A DNA stretch of 64,000 nucleotides. Source: Caloramator sp. E03 (GTDB lineage: Bacteria; Bacillota; Clostridia; Clostridiales; Caloramatoraceae). Numbering within the stretch: the stretch's first letter is position 1; each line of letters starts with the position of its first letter. Made by a program: the position numbers and the translations under genes. Positions 55,769 to 64,000 of this stretch are shown here, in pieces. Location: assembly GCF_006016075.1 (NCBI RefSeq), contig NZ_CP040093.1, forward strand, positions 310,001 through 374,000, in the 5' to 3' direction. The notes beneath the pieces are model-generated. The model worked only from the letters and a program-made list of their open reading frames with translations. It ran no database searches and was not told the origin of the DNA.

Positions 55769-58552
55769 TATATTTGCTGCACATTTTGCACAGATTGTCG
55801 GATGTTCTGGGTTTTGTCCCACAGTTTCACTATATGTCCAACATCTTTCACACTTTTGTCCTGGAGCTTGGGATACAAATACTGCAAGATCTTTATTCTG
55901 TTCTGATAAATAAGTACCTTCTGGAAGATTATTCACTCCTTTATGAAGTTCTACCTTAGAAACTATAAACACAGTTTCTAAATAGTTTCCAACTTCCTTA
56001 AGGAATTCGTAGGTTTCACCTTCTGCATAAATATCTACCTTTGCATTTAATGAATGGCCTATAACCTTATTTGCTCTTGCTATTTCAAGAGCTTTTGAAA
56101 CTTCTGTTCTAATGTCCAGTATATTATCCCATCTGTTTTCAAGCTCTTTATCTACATATTTTTCTAAAACTTCAGGCCAATCAGATAAAAACACGCTTTC
56201 ATATTTATCCTTGCTATCATGTGGCATTGAGCTCCATATTTCCTCTGCTGTAAAGGAAAGTATTGGTGAAATCATCTTAACAAGAGCTTTGAGTATTGTA
56301 TACATTACAGTTTGCGCTGCTCTTCTTTCTTTTGAATCAGCTTTAAATGTATAAAGTCTATCCTTAATTATATCGAGATAGAAATTACTCATATCAACTA
56401 CACAGAAGTTGTGTATAGCATGATACATAATGTGGAACTCATATCTGTCATAAGCCTCTGTTACTTCTTTTATAAGATGTTGCAATTTAAGTAGAGCCCA
56501 TTTATCAAGTTCATTCATTTCCAGATAATCTATCATATCTGTATCAGGATTAAAATCATATAGATTTCCCATTATATACCTTGCAGTATTCCTTATCTTC
56601 CTATAAACTTCAGATAACTGCTTTAGTATATCCTTTGATATTCTAACATCGTTTTTATAATCTGCTGATGATACCCAAAGCCTTAAAATATCAGCACCGA
56701 ATTCATTTATAACATCCATTGGATCAATCCCGTTTCCAAGGGATTTTGACATCTTCTTTCCTTCTCCATCAACAACCATACCATGGGTTATAACTATTTT
56801 ATAAGGTGCTTTACCTCTTGTTGCAACAGCTGTAAGCAGTGACGACTGGAACCAACCTCTATATTGATCGTTCCCTTCAAGATACATGTCTGAAGGCCAA
56901 TCAAGTTCCTCTCTTGTATCTAATACTCCTGCGTGGCTTGATCCAGAATCAAACCATACGTCCATAATATCTGTTTCCTTTGTAAACTCGCTGCATCCAC
57001 ATTCGCATTTTGTTCCTTCAGGTAAAAGTTCCTCAGCTGAAAGCTCATACCATGCATCAGAGCCTTTTTCACTGAATATTTCAGCCACCCTGCTTATTGT
57101 TTGCTTTGTAATAAGCTCTTTTCCACAATCTTTGCAGTAGAATATAGGAATCGGAACACCCCAAATTCTCTGTCTTGATATACACCAGTCAGCTCTTTCA
57201 GCAACCATATTAGAAATTCTTTCTTCACCCCATGCTGGTAGCCATTCTACTTCCTTTATTGCATTAATAGCCTCATCCTTAAAGTCTTCAACAGATGCAA
57301 ACCACTGTTCAGTAGCTCTAAACAGTATAGGATTTTTACATCTCCAGCAGTGTGGATAGGAGTGAGTTATCTTTTCATCAGCAAGAAGTGCCCCTTCATT
57401 TTTTAAATCTTCAAAAATTACCTTATTACCCTCTTTATATGTCAATCCTTCGTATTTTCCAGCTTCCTTTGTAAATCTTCCTCTTCCATCTACAGGATTT
57501 AAAACTTCAAGGTTGTATTTTTGTCCTATTATAAAGTCTTCTTCACCATGACCTGGAGCTGTGTGTACACATCCAGTACCAGACTCTAAGGTTACATGCT
57601 CTCCAACTATTATAACTGAATCCCTATCATATAAAGGATGCTTTGCAACCTGTCCTTCAAGCTCACTTCCTTTAAATGATGCTATTATCTCTTCCCCTTC
57701 GAGTTTTGCAACCTTTTTTAAGTTATCAAGAAGTTCTTTTGCAACTATATATACTTCATTATCAAATTTAGCAAGAACATATTCAAAGTCAGGACCAAGA
57801 CATATTGCAAGGTTTGCTGGTATAGTCCAAGTTGTAGTAGTCCAGATAACATAATAAATATTATTTAAATCAACATTAAGATTTTTAAATAATCCTTTAT
57901 CATCTTTAACTCTGAATTTAACATATATTGAATTTGAGGTTTCATCGGCATATTCAATTTCAGCTTCTGCAAGGGCAGTTTCGCAGGATGGGCACCAGTA
58001 AACAGGTTTTAATCCCTTATATATATACCCCTTCTCTGCCATCTTCCCAAATACTTCTATTTGTTTTGCTTCAAACTTTGGCTCAAGAGTAAGGTAAGGG
58101 TTATCCCAATCTCCTGTTACACCAAGCCTTTTGAATTGTTCCTTTTGCTTTGCAACCTGATCAAGAGCATATTCTTTACATATCTTTCTGAACTTTAAAG
58201 GTCCAACCTCATGGGCTTTAATTCCAAGCTTTTTAATTGCTTGAAGCTCGATAGGAAGACCGTGTGTATCCCATCCGGGAACATAAGGTGTATAATAGCC
58301 TCTTATTGCTTTGTATTTATTGATTATATCTTTTAAAACCTTATTTAATGTATGACCAAGATGTATATCACCATTTGCATAAGGAGGTCCGTCATGCAAA
58401 ATAAAGGATTTTTGACCTTTATTCTTCTCTAACGTTTTTTCATATATCTTATTTTCCTCCCAAAATTTTAAGATTCCTGGTTCTTTTTGTGGCAGATTTG
58501 CCCTCATTGCAAAATCAGTTTTTGGTAGATTTAGCGTTTTACTGTAGTCCAT
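55766..58552 (-). CDS. ileS: Isoleucyl-tRNA synthetase
   Basis: A 928-residue class I synthetase. HIGH motif DGPPYANGDIHLGHTLNK (about 56), a CP1 editing domain with TTTTWTIPANLAI and SGTGCVHTAPGHGEEDF, KMSKS motif GKKMSKSLGN (about 596), and a C-terminal zinc finger CERCWTYSE...CAKC. Start 58552 follows GGAGGGATAAATATA; an upstream extension would lie in the T-box terminator. The zinc finger and length mark the bacterial type rather than the mupirocin-resistant eukaryotic-like type. Controlled by the T-box upstream. Confidence 0.97.
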   Translation of the reverse strand: MDYSKTLNLPKTDFAMRANLPQKEPGILKFWEENKIYEKTLEKNKGQKSFILHDGPPYANGDIHLGHTLNKVLKDIINKYKAIRGYYTPYVPGWDTHGLPIELQAIKKLGIKAHEVGPLKFRKICKEYALDQVAKQKEQFKRLGVTGDWDNPYLTLEPKFEAKQIEVFGKMAEKGYIYKGLKPVYWCPSCETALAEAEIEYADETSNSIYVKFRVKDDKGLFKNLNVDLNNIYYVIWTTTTWTIPANLAICLGPDFEYVLAKFDNEVYIVAKELLDNLKKVAKLEGEEIIASFKGSELEGQVAKHPLYDRDSVIIVGEHVTLESGTGCVHTAPGHGEEDFIIGQKYNLEVLNPVDGRGRFTKEAGKYEGLTYKEGNKVIFEDLKNEGALLADEKITHSYPHCWRCKNPILFRATEQWFASVEDFKDEAINAIKEVEWLPAWGEERISNMVAERADWCISRQRIWGVPIPIFYCKDCGKELITKQTISRVAEIFSEKGSDAWYELSAEELLPEGTKCECGCSEFTKETDIMDVWFDSGSSHAGVLDTREELDWPSDMYLEGNDQYRGWFQSSLLTAVATRGKAPYKIVITHGMVVDGEGKKMSKSLGNGIDPMDVINEFGADILRLWVSSADYKNDVRISKDILKQLSEVYRKIRNTARYIMGNLYDFNPDTDMIDYLEMNELDKWALLKLQHLIKEVTEAYDRYEFHIMYHAIHNFCVVDMSNFYLDIIKDRLYTFKADSKERRAAQTVMYTILKALVKMISPILSFTAEEIWSSMPHDSKDKYESVFLSDWPEVLEKYVDKELENRWDNILDIRTEVSKALEIARANKVIGHSLNAKVDIYAEGETYEFLKEVGNYLETVFIVSKVELHKGVNNLPEGTYLSEQNKDLAVFVSQAPGQKCERCWTYSETVGQNPEHPTICAKCAANI

Positions 58553-58592
58553 TATATTTATCCCTCCTGAGTAAATTGTTACAAAAATAAAA

Positions 58593-58815
58593 AAACAGAC
58601 TCCTCCCTGGGGCGAGAAGTCTGTCGCGGTACCACCCATATTTATAACTCAATTAGATAACGGCAATAAATGTGCCGGCACAGCTTACTAAAAATTCAGC
58701 CTGCAACTTAGGGGCGATTTTCAACATATATATAGCCTACAGGCTTTCACCTAACCCTGCTCTCTTTAAGGCATCAAGATGTTTACTCTTCCCCGTCATA
58801 GTTTTTCAACATTAT
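58593..58815 (-). promoter_or_regulatory. T-box riboswitch (tRNA-Ile) controlling ileS
   Basis: Minus-strand leader with T-box GGGTGGTACCGCGAC (about 58622-58636) and terminator ACAGACTTCTC...GAGGAGTCTGT plus seven T. Stem I GGGG/CCCC closes a loop containing TTGAAAATCG. The codon ATC (58716-58718) is the probable specifier. Confidence 0.93.
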
Positions 58816-58820
58816 GCAAT

Positions 58821-58849
58821 AATATACTACAAATAAATAAATATGTCAA
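58821..58849 (-). promoter_or_regulatory. Promoter of the ileS T-box leader
   Basis: Minus strand TTGACA (58844-58849), a 17-bp spacer, TATATT (58821-58826), lying just after the divIVA-like stop. Confidence 0.85.
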
Positions 58850-58855
58850 TATGTA

Positions 58856-59320
58856 CTATCTTTTTGCAAGTAAATCAACTTCTGATTTTTCTAAAGTTTC
58901 AAGCTGAGCCTCAAGTAATGCTTTAAATCTTGATTTAAACATATTATATTCCTGTTTTAAAATCTCATATTCCTTATTTATTTGAAGTACATTCTGCTGA
59001 GCTTTGTTTATAATATCTGTTGCCTGTTCCTGAGCATTTTTTATTATAAGCTCTGATTCCTTTTTTGCAGCTTCCTTTGCCTGATCTGCAGCTCCTTGGG
59101 CTAAAATCAAAGTACTTTGAAGAGTTGTCTCTATATTTGAATACTGTTCAATTTTTTCATTAAGCGCAGCTATCTTTTCTTTTTGTGTCATACATTCTTT
59201 ATATAGCTTTTCATAATCTTCTAATATCTGGTCCAAAAAATCATCGACCTCATCTATATCATAGCCTCTAAATACCTTTTTAAACTCCTTGTTGCTTATT
59301 TCATTAGGTGTAATAGTCAT
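58856..59320 (-). CDS. divIVA: DivIVA-domain cell division/polarity protein
   Basis: A 154-residue protein. The N-terminal membrane-binding DivIVA domain (TPNEISNKEFKKVFRGYDID, then EVDDFLDQILEDYEKLYKE) is followed by a long coiled coil with Ala/Glu/Gln heptads (about 35-150). It recognises curved membrane at poles and septa and organises division proteins. Last of the yggS-sepF-yggT-ylmH-divIVA series, a conserved Firmicutes order, and upstream of ileS as usual. Confidence 0.93.
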   Translation of the reverse strand: MTITPNEISNKEFKKVFRGYDIDEVDDFLDQILEDYEKLYKECMTQKEKIAALNEKIEQYSNIETTLQSTLILAQGAADQAKEAAKKESELIIKNAQEQATDIINKAQQNVLQINKEYEILKQEYNMFKSRFKALLEAQLETLEKSEVDLLAKR

Positions 59321-59332
59321 GGCTTTAACCTC

Positions 59333-60100
59333 CTATACAAACTTTTTTATGATTAAAGTTATTCTATCCTTTTTAGTTGTTCCTGTTATTTTATCTATTA
59401 AAAATCTTCCATAACCTTTAACCGATATTAAATCCCCTTCTTTAACTTTTTTCGAAGCATCATCACATATTAAATAATTTAACTTCACACTTCCATTTTT
59501 GATAAAAATAGAAGATTTTTCCCTTGATAAGTTAATAGCTCCTGAAACTATTGCATCAAGCCTCATAGAGGCTACATTCACAGCTTTTTCGCTAAACTGC
59601 TGCACTCTTTCTCTTGCATCTTCGTAATCTATCTTTTTAATCTTTACACCTGTATGCCTTATCTTGTTTAGATTTATAACTATATAATCACTTATGTCCT
59701 TGAGAACATAGATTTCAGCACCATCTTCATATAAATTTATATCCCCTATTTTTTCCCTTTTTATTCCAAGAGAAAGTATAGCTCCCAAAAAATCCCTATG
59801 TGTCAGATTTTCAAACTTAAAATTGCAGCTTATTTTTATAACATCAACAGGATTATAATCTATATCTTCATAACAGCTTATAACTCCAACAGCCCTTTCA
59901 AAATCACCTTTTCCTCCAATAAAAGAAACATGCAGTCCTTCCTCATTACATAGCTGCTTTAAAAACTCCTGACTATCTGGAAATAAAAAATCTGTATAAA
60001 TATCCTTAAAACTTTTCTTTGCTCTTTTTACCTTATCTAAAAGTTCCATATAAATCTGTTTATTCTCCGAAGTATTAGCAATGTACTTTTCTATATCCAT
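59333..60100 (-). CDS. YlmH-type S4 RNA-binding protein
   Basis: A 255-residue protein of the YlmH family: a central alpha/beta region (HVSFIGGKGDFERAVGVI, THRDFLGAILSLGIKREKIGD) and a C-terminal S4 RNA-binding domain (MRLDAIVSGAINLSREKSS through VKEGDLISVKGYGRF). It binds ribosomal RNA; recent work on Bacillus YlmH links it to ribosome-associated quality control. It lies between yggT and divIVA in the division cluster. Confidence 0.9.
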   Translation of the reverse strand: MDIEKYIANTSENKQIYMELLDKVKRAKKSFKDIYTDFLFPDSQEFLKQLCNEEGLHVSFIGGKGDFERAVGVISCYEDIDYNPVDVIKISCNFKFENLTHRDFLGAILSLGIKREKIGDINLYEDGAEIYVLKDISDYIVINLNKIRHTGVKIKKIDYEDARERVQQFSEKAVNVASMRLDAIVSGAINLSREKSSIFIKNGSVKLNYLICDDASKKVKEGDLISVKGYGRFLIDKITGTTKKDRITLIIKKFV

Positions 60101-60114
60101 ATCTTCACCTTAAC

Positions 60115-60390
60115 TTAATATATTGTAAGCAAAATATTTATAATAAGTTTTTTTAATATATCGAGTAGGAAAATTGCTATAGCTGGTGAAAAATCTATTG
60201 GCAGGTTTGGAATTATAGATTTTTGAATCCTATAACATGGATCTAATATAGGATTTACAATAGACCTAATAAGTCTAATAAATTCATTACTTCTTAGAGG
60301 AGCCATAAAGGATAAAATAACATCAATTATAATCAATATTTCTATAACGTTAATTAATTTACTTATAGCAGATATTAATATATACTGCAA
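60115..60390 (-). CDS. YggT-family membrane protein
   Basis: A 91-residue protein with two membrane helices (about 10-30, 65-88). YggT signature: IRLIRSIVNPILDPCYRIQKSIIP, with PxDFSP-type IDFSPAIAIFLLDILKKLI. Conserved in the division cluster; proposed role in membrane or FtsZ-associated function, not established. Twelve bases from sepF. Confidence 0.9.
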   Translation of the reverse strand: MQYILISAISKLINVIEILIIIDVILSFMAPLRSNEFIRLIRSIVNPILDPCYRIQKSIIPNLPIDFSPAIAIFLLDILKKLIINILLTIY

Positions 60391-60401
60391 TTTTACTCCT
60401 C

Positions 60402-60866
60402 CTATCTATCATTTAAAGAAAAAAAGCTATTCTTATTTATCTCATTTTTAAATTCATTAGAAACTTCAACATTTTCAGGTGCAAATATGTATATTGATTT
60501 AGCTATCTGTTCAAAGGAGCCATTTAAAGCATAACAAGCCCCAACAATGTAATCTATCATCCTCTGCGCCTTTTTAGATTCAATATCCTGCATATTAATA
60601 ACAACAGTTCTTCTTGATTTAACTGCATCTATTATTTCCATTATATCTTGAAATTCAATAGGTTTTTTCAAAAGTATTTTTGGTAGTATGTTGTTGTTTT
60701 TTATGCTAACTATTTTATTCTTTTTAGAATTTACCATATATAAATCTTCTTCTATATTTTCATCATCCTCAATTTCCTTATCCTCTTGCTCTTCTTCATA
60801 ATCAGTAAGACCAATAGCCCCCATCATCTTATTTAGTGGCTTTAAAAAATTACCTGACATAATCAT
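60402..60866 (-). CDS. sepF: Cell division protein SepF
   Basis: A 154-residue FtsZ-binding membrane anchor. The amphipathic N-terminus (NFLKPLNKMMGAIGLTDYEEE) targets membrane. An acidic linker precedes the C-terminal SepF/DUF552 domain (FQDIMEIIDAVKSRRTVVIN, then KAQRMIDYIVGACYALNGSF and IYIFAPENVEVS). It bundles FtsZ at the septum and lies 5 bp after yggS. Confidence 0.94.
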   Translation of the reverse strand: MIMSGNFLKPLNKMMGAIGLTDYEEEQEDKEIEDDENIEEDLYMVNSKKNKIVSIKNNNILPKILLKKPIEFQDIMEIIDAVKSRRTVVINMQDIESKKAQRMIDYIVGACYALNGSFEQIAKSIYIFAPENVEVSNEFKNEINKNSFFSLNDR

Positions 60867-60871
60867 CCCTC

Positions 60872-61558
60872 CTAATATTTTCTTTCACCAAAAATTCCAG
60901 TACCTATTCTAACTATATTGGCTCCTTCTTCAATTGCTATTTCAAAATCTCCTGTCATTCCCATTGAAAGATATTTAATGTCTATATTATCACCTTTTAT
61001 CATCTTTAATCCTTCAAATAATTCTTTCATCCTCTTAAAATAATTCCTTGTTACATCATCATTATCGGTCTTTGGAGGTATAGTCATTATACCCGAGATT
61101 AAAATATTTTTATAGCCTTTAAGCTTTTCAATAAAAGTCCCAAGCTCTTCTTCATATATTCCTGACTTTGATTCTTCCTTTCCTATATTTATTTGAATGA
61201 GAACCGGCATTACTATATCTTTCTTTTCTGACCTTTTGTTTATTTCTTCTGCAAGTTCTATACTATCTAAGGAATGTATCATTTCAACTTTATCAATTAT
61301 ATATTTAACTTTATTTCTTTGAAGATGACCAATCAAATGCCATTTTACATCTTTAACATAATCATACTTTGCTAATATCTCTTGAACCTTGTTCTCCCCA
61401 AAGGTTTTAATTCCTAAATCCCTTGCTTTTATGATATCATCTACGCTTTGAGTTTTACTTACTGCAAGTAGTAGTATATCTTTAGGATTTCTTCCAACCT
61501 TTTTTGCTGCTTTCTCTATTCTATCTTTAATTGAATTTATGTTATCAGCCATGCCCAT
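60872..61558 (-). CDS. YggS/PLPBP-family PLP-binding protein
   Basis: A 228-residue PLP homeostasis protein with an alanine-racemase-like barrel. The PLP Lys lies in ILLLAVSKTQ. GENKVQEILAKYDYVKDVKWHLIGHLQRNK is the family core (parts FGENKVQEI, WHLIGHLQRNK), and LSMGMTGDFEIAIEEGANIVRIG binds phosphate. It buffers PLP and affects amino-acid pools. Start 61558 follows GAGGTGATAGT. First gene of the division cluster. Confidence 0.92.
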   Translation of the reverse strand: MGMADNINSIKDRIEKAAKKVGRNPKDILLLAVSKTQSVDDIIKARDLGIKTFGENKVQEILAKYDYVKDVKWHLIGHLQRNKVKYIIDKVEMIHSLDSIELAEEINKRSEKKDIVMPVLIQINIGKEESKSGIYEEELGTFIEKLKGYKNILISGIMTIPPKTDNDDVTRNYFKRMKELFEGLKMIKGDNIDIKYLSMGMTGDFEIAIEEGANIVRIGTGIFGERKY

Positions 61559-61737
61559 ACTATCACCTCTTATCATGCTTAAAATAAAACTTAGACTCAT
61601 TTACTAGTAAAAAAACTATTATTATAATTCTTCATTTATTTTTAATATCCTCTATGTTTTTATTATATTTTATACCAATATTATACTAAAAAAAGGATAA
61701 TATATCAATTATATAGGAAAGCAAAGGAGATTTGAGG

Positions 61738-61780
61738 ACTTTAAAGGAAAGAAGATTCCTTTAAGTTTAATCATGATTAA
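61738..61780. other. Hairpin and perfect palindrome upstream of the small-ORF locus
   Basis: TTAAAGGAA / TTCCTTTAA (61741-61764) form a 9-bp hairpin. Two bases later comes the perfect 14-bp palindrome TTAATCATGATTAA (61767-61780). The palindrome could be a repressor site. No known operator is assigned. Confidence 0.45.
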
Positions 61781-61895
61781 TCAAATTTTGAAAAATTTTA
61801 TACTGATTTATCAAATTTGTACTATTATTAGTTTTATGATAATATATAATCACAAAGATAATAATTATTGTTTTAGTTTGTTAGGAGGTTTTAAA

Positions 61896-62142
61896 ATGTT
61901 GTCCGATAATGGGGTATCCCACAAACGGATATTCCACAAAAATGATGAATCTTTTACCTAGAGCCGACATCACAGATGCAACCAAACCAAATATTGAGAA
62001 AGGGGAGGATATTATGGATATCGGCAATATTAAAATGGTAAAAGAGAATTTGATTGAAATAAAAGAAGTTAACAATAAAGAAAAAAAGCAGGTTGAAACA
62101 AAACACGGTTGCATAAAAATGAATGACTATTTCTCATTCTAA
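61896..62142 (+). CDS. Small-ORF locus next to spoIVA, possibly one 81-residue protein split by an extra G
   Basis: ATG at 61896 has an excellent GTTAGGAGG site but reads only 21 codons (MLSDNGVSHKRIFHKNDESF). Another frame, open through 62142, ends KHGCIKMNDYFSF and contains an ATG at 62014 with GGGGAGG (42 codons). If the GGGG at about 61911-61914 were GGG, both join as one 81-residue protein beginning MLSDNGYPTNGYSTKMMNLL. The product is highly charged with a single Cys. Unknown family. Convergent with spoIVA, so a sporulation role is possible but unproven. Confidence 0.5.
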
Positions 62143-62143
62143 C

Positions 62144-62173
62144 AACAAAGCCCCGAAAATTCGGGGCTTTGTT
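62144..62173. terminator. Bidirectional terminator between the small-ORF locus and spoIVA
   Basis: AACAAAGCCCCGA / TCGGGGCTTTGTT, a 13-bp perfect stem with an AAAT loop. Confidence 0.88.
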
Positions 62174-62176
62174 ATT

Positions 62177-63658
62177 TTATAGTATAATGCAAATCATTCC
62201 TCCATTGCCTTCATTTATAATTTTTTGTATGGTCTTTTGTAGTTTTTCCTGTACATCCTCTGGCATCTTGAATAATTTATTTTGTAATCCTTCTTTTACA
62301 AGTTCCTCAAGGGTTCTGCCAAACATGTTAGATTGCCATATCTTTTGCGGTTCATTTTCAAATTCTTCTAGCATAGCCTTAACAAGCTCCTCTCCCTGTT
62401 TGTCAGTTCCTAAAATTGGTGATACCTCTGTTTGTACATCTGCCCTTATAATATGAAGCGATGGAGCACTTGCTTTAAGTTTTAAGCCATACCTGTTACC
62501 TTGTTTTATTACTTCTGGCTCCTCAAGCCTTAGTTCATCTATTTGAGGAGGTACAAGCCCATAGCCTGTTTCCCTTACGTCTTTTAAGGCCTCCGAAATC
62601 CTATCATATTCTCTTTTTGCTACAGTTAAATCTTTCATTAAACTCAAAAGTTCATATTCTCCTTCTATATTATAACCTGATATCTCGCCTAAAACTCTAA
62701 AGAAAAGTCCATCTTTAACCTTCATAGTTACATTTGCTCTTCCATCACCTAAATTAATTTCATCAAGTTTTACATCTCCAACAAACTCATACTGTTTATA
62801 TCCATTTACAGCAGGTTTTATATCCCTTAATTTTTCAAGGGAGTTAACTGAATTTCTTATTGCAACTATAAAATTCTTTTTGAGCCAATGCTCATTTGCA
62901 AGGGACTCAACCCATGACGGAAGTTTTATTCCTATTTCTCTTATTGGGAACTCATAAAGTACCTTCTCAAGTATATTGTGTATATCCTCTATTTTCATGT
63001 TAAGTGCATCAACAATATAAACTGGTATACCATATTTTTCTTCCATACTTTTTCTAATAGTTATTGTTTCCGGATTATATGGATGTACAGAGTTTAATAG
63101 TATTATGAAAGGCTTATTAATCTGCTTTAACTCATTTATTACCTTCTCCTCAGGCTCTAAATAATTTTCCCTTGGTATATCTGTTATTGAACCATCAGTT
63201 GTAACAACAAGACCTATTGTTGAATGTTCATTTATCACTTTTCTCGTACCAATCTCTGCAGCTTCAATAAAAGGTATCTCCTCTTCAAACCAAGGAGTTT
63301 TAACCATCCTTGGCTGATCATTTTCAATATGCCCAGTAGCACCATTTACCATATACCCTACACAGTCTACCATTCTAACTCTCATCTTTGCCTTATCGTT
63401 AAGCTCAATTTCAACTGCTTCTTCATTTGGAATGAATTTTGGTTCAACAGTAGTAATAGTCCTTCCTGATCCACTTTGAGGCAGTGTATCCTTAGCCCTC
63501 TCCTTTTTATAATTATTACTTATATTCGGTATTACAAGTAATTCCATAAACCTTCTAATAAATGTAGATTTACCTGTCCTTACTGGTCCAACTACTCCTA
63601 CGTATATATCTCCTTGGGTTCTTTCTGCTATATCACGGTATATATCAAATTCTTCCAC
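62177..63658 (-). CDS. spoIVA: Stage IV sporulation protein A (spore coat basement ATPase)
   Basis: A 493-residue ATPase that polymerises on the forespore to anchor the coat. Walker A is in GVVGPVRTGKSTFIRRFMEL (about 22-41). GSGRTITTVEPKFIPNE and DCVGYMVNGATGH (Walker B region) are family-specific. The C-terminus, SNMFGRTLEELVKEGLQNKL to NEGNGGMICIIL, is the SpoVM-binding end. It starts with GTG after AGGAGGTAGGG. Strong marker that the organism forms endospores. Confidence 0.97.
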   Translation of the reverse strand: MEEFDIYRDIAERTQGDIYVGVVGPVRTGKSTFIRRFMELLVIPNISNNYKKERAKDTLPQSGSGRTITTVEPKFIPNEEAVEIELNDKAKMRVRMVDCVGYMVNGATGHIENDQPRMVKTPWFEEEIPFIEAAEIGTRKVINEHSTIGLVVTTDGSITDIPRENYLEPEEKVINELKQINKPFIILLNSVHPYNPETITIRKSMEEKYGIPVYIVDALNMKIEDIHNILEKVLYEFPIREIGIKLPSWVESLANEHWLKKNFIVAIRNSVNSLEKLRDIKPAVNGYKQYEFVGDVKLDEINLGDGRANVTMKVKDGLFFRVLGEISGYNIEGEYELLSLMKDLTVAKREYDRISEALKDVRETGYGLVPPQIDELRLEEPEVIKQGNRYGLKLKASAPSLHIIRADVQTEVSPILGTDKQGEELVKAMLEEFENEPQKIWQSNMFGRTLEELVKEGLQNKLFKMPEDVQEKLQKTIQKIINEGNGGMICIIL

Positions 63659-63814
63659 AGCCCTACCTCCTATTTATATTTATCTTTTTTATATATATTG
63701 TCTGTCCATTTTTTTTAGAACAAAAAGTTTATTCAAATCACTTGCAGTTGATGTTTAATACTTCTGTAACAACAATTCCATTTTATACATATAGTAATTT
63801 TAGAGGTGATTTTT

Positions 63815-64000
63815 TTGTTAATTGCTGATTGTGTTTTTGAAGGTGGAGGAATAAAAGGAATTGGATTAGTAGGTGCTGTATGTTATTTGGAAGAAAAAGG
63901 CTACAAATGGAATAAACTTGCAGGTACGTCAGCCGGAGCAATAGTTGCTTCACTGTTATCAGCTAACTACTCAGGAAATGAAATTAAAAAAATGATATTT
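63815..64000 (+). CDS. Patatin-like phospholipase, N-terminal part (runs off the right edge)
   Basis: The first 62 codons of a patatin-family lipid acyl hydrolase. The oxyanion motif EGGGIKGIG (about 10-18) and the nucleophile elbow GTSAGAIVA (catalytic Ser, about residue 42) are both visible. It starts with TTG after GAGGTGA; no ATG is available nearby. The catalytic Asp and any C-terminal domain lie beyond the edge. The 155-bp gap from spoIVA holds both promoters, but I cannot place them with confidence. Confidence 0.88.
   Translation, partial: MLIADCVFEGGGIKGIGLVGAVCYLEEKGYKWNKLAGTSAGAIVASLLSANYSGNEIKKMIF

Overview
The window is low-GC, AT-rich DNA (by eye about 30% GC) from a spore-forming member of the Firmicutes, most likely a Clostridiaceae-type clostridium. 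The evidence is spoIVA, a yteA-type sporulation gene, a yggS-sepF-yggT-ylmH-divIVA-ileS cluster, three T-box leaders, strong GGAGG ribosome sites, clostridial 6S RNA and a [FeFe]-hydrogenase-like gene cluster. I cannot name the species.

Layout. 0-3 kb: 5' part of polA, then a three-gene operon of an unknown protein, an ECF sigma factor and a likely membrane anti-sigma factor. 3.1-5.1 kb: the first of two identical IS1634-type insertion sequences. 5.2-18 kb: housekeeping genes on both strands (tRNA-Leu, threonine dehydrogenase, M18 aminopeptidase, CorA, 5-formyl-THF cyclo-ligase, a divergent GlpX, two tRNA-Glu, 6S RNA, pckA, RNase HI, an FtsH paralogue). 18.3-27 kb: several broken genes (rsmF-like, pncB, hydrogenase-like, asnA) around a five-gene redox or sensory cluster (PHP, two DRTGG proteins, HATPase, hydrogenase-like). 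27-34.8 kb: a C26-type hydrolase lacking its Cys nucleophile, a class V aminotransferase, iadA, the second IS copy inside the argS promoter region, and T-box-controlled argS. 34.8-39.5 kb: the livKHMGF branched-chain amino acid transporter. 40-43.6 kb: relQ-type alarmone synthetase, a Fur/PerR regulator, an orphan sugar-binding lipoprotein and an FG-GAP-like protein. 44-51.2 kb: an unusual three-gene operon led by a ~1633-residue fusion (HD phosphohydrolase, helical-repeat region, NadD-like nucleotidyltransferase, GNAT-like domain, PRTase-like domain), followed by an LDH/MDH-like protein and an FMN-reductase-like protein. 51.2-64 kb: pyrR, rluD-like, lspA, yteA-like, aroB, ileS, the divIVA-sepF cluster, a small-ORF locus, spoIVA and the start of a patatin-like gene.

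Three things stand out. (1) The 44-51 kb operon is the best candidate for an undescribed system, probably acting on nucleotides or NAD-type cofactors. (2) Both IS copies lie directly after a TATAAT -10 box and are flanked by very long direct repeats (152 and 136 bp) that rebuild the interrupted promoter. (3) At least five genes are broken by one-base or short-duplication lesions, most in or beside homopolymers. This points to sequencing or assembly error and should be settled before any pseudogene is believed.
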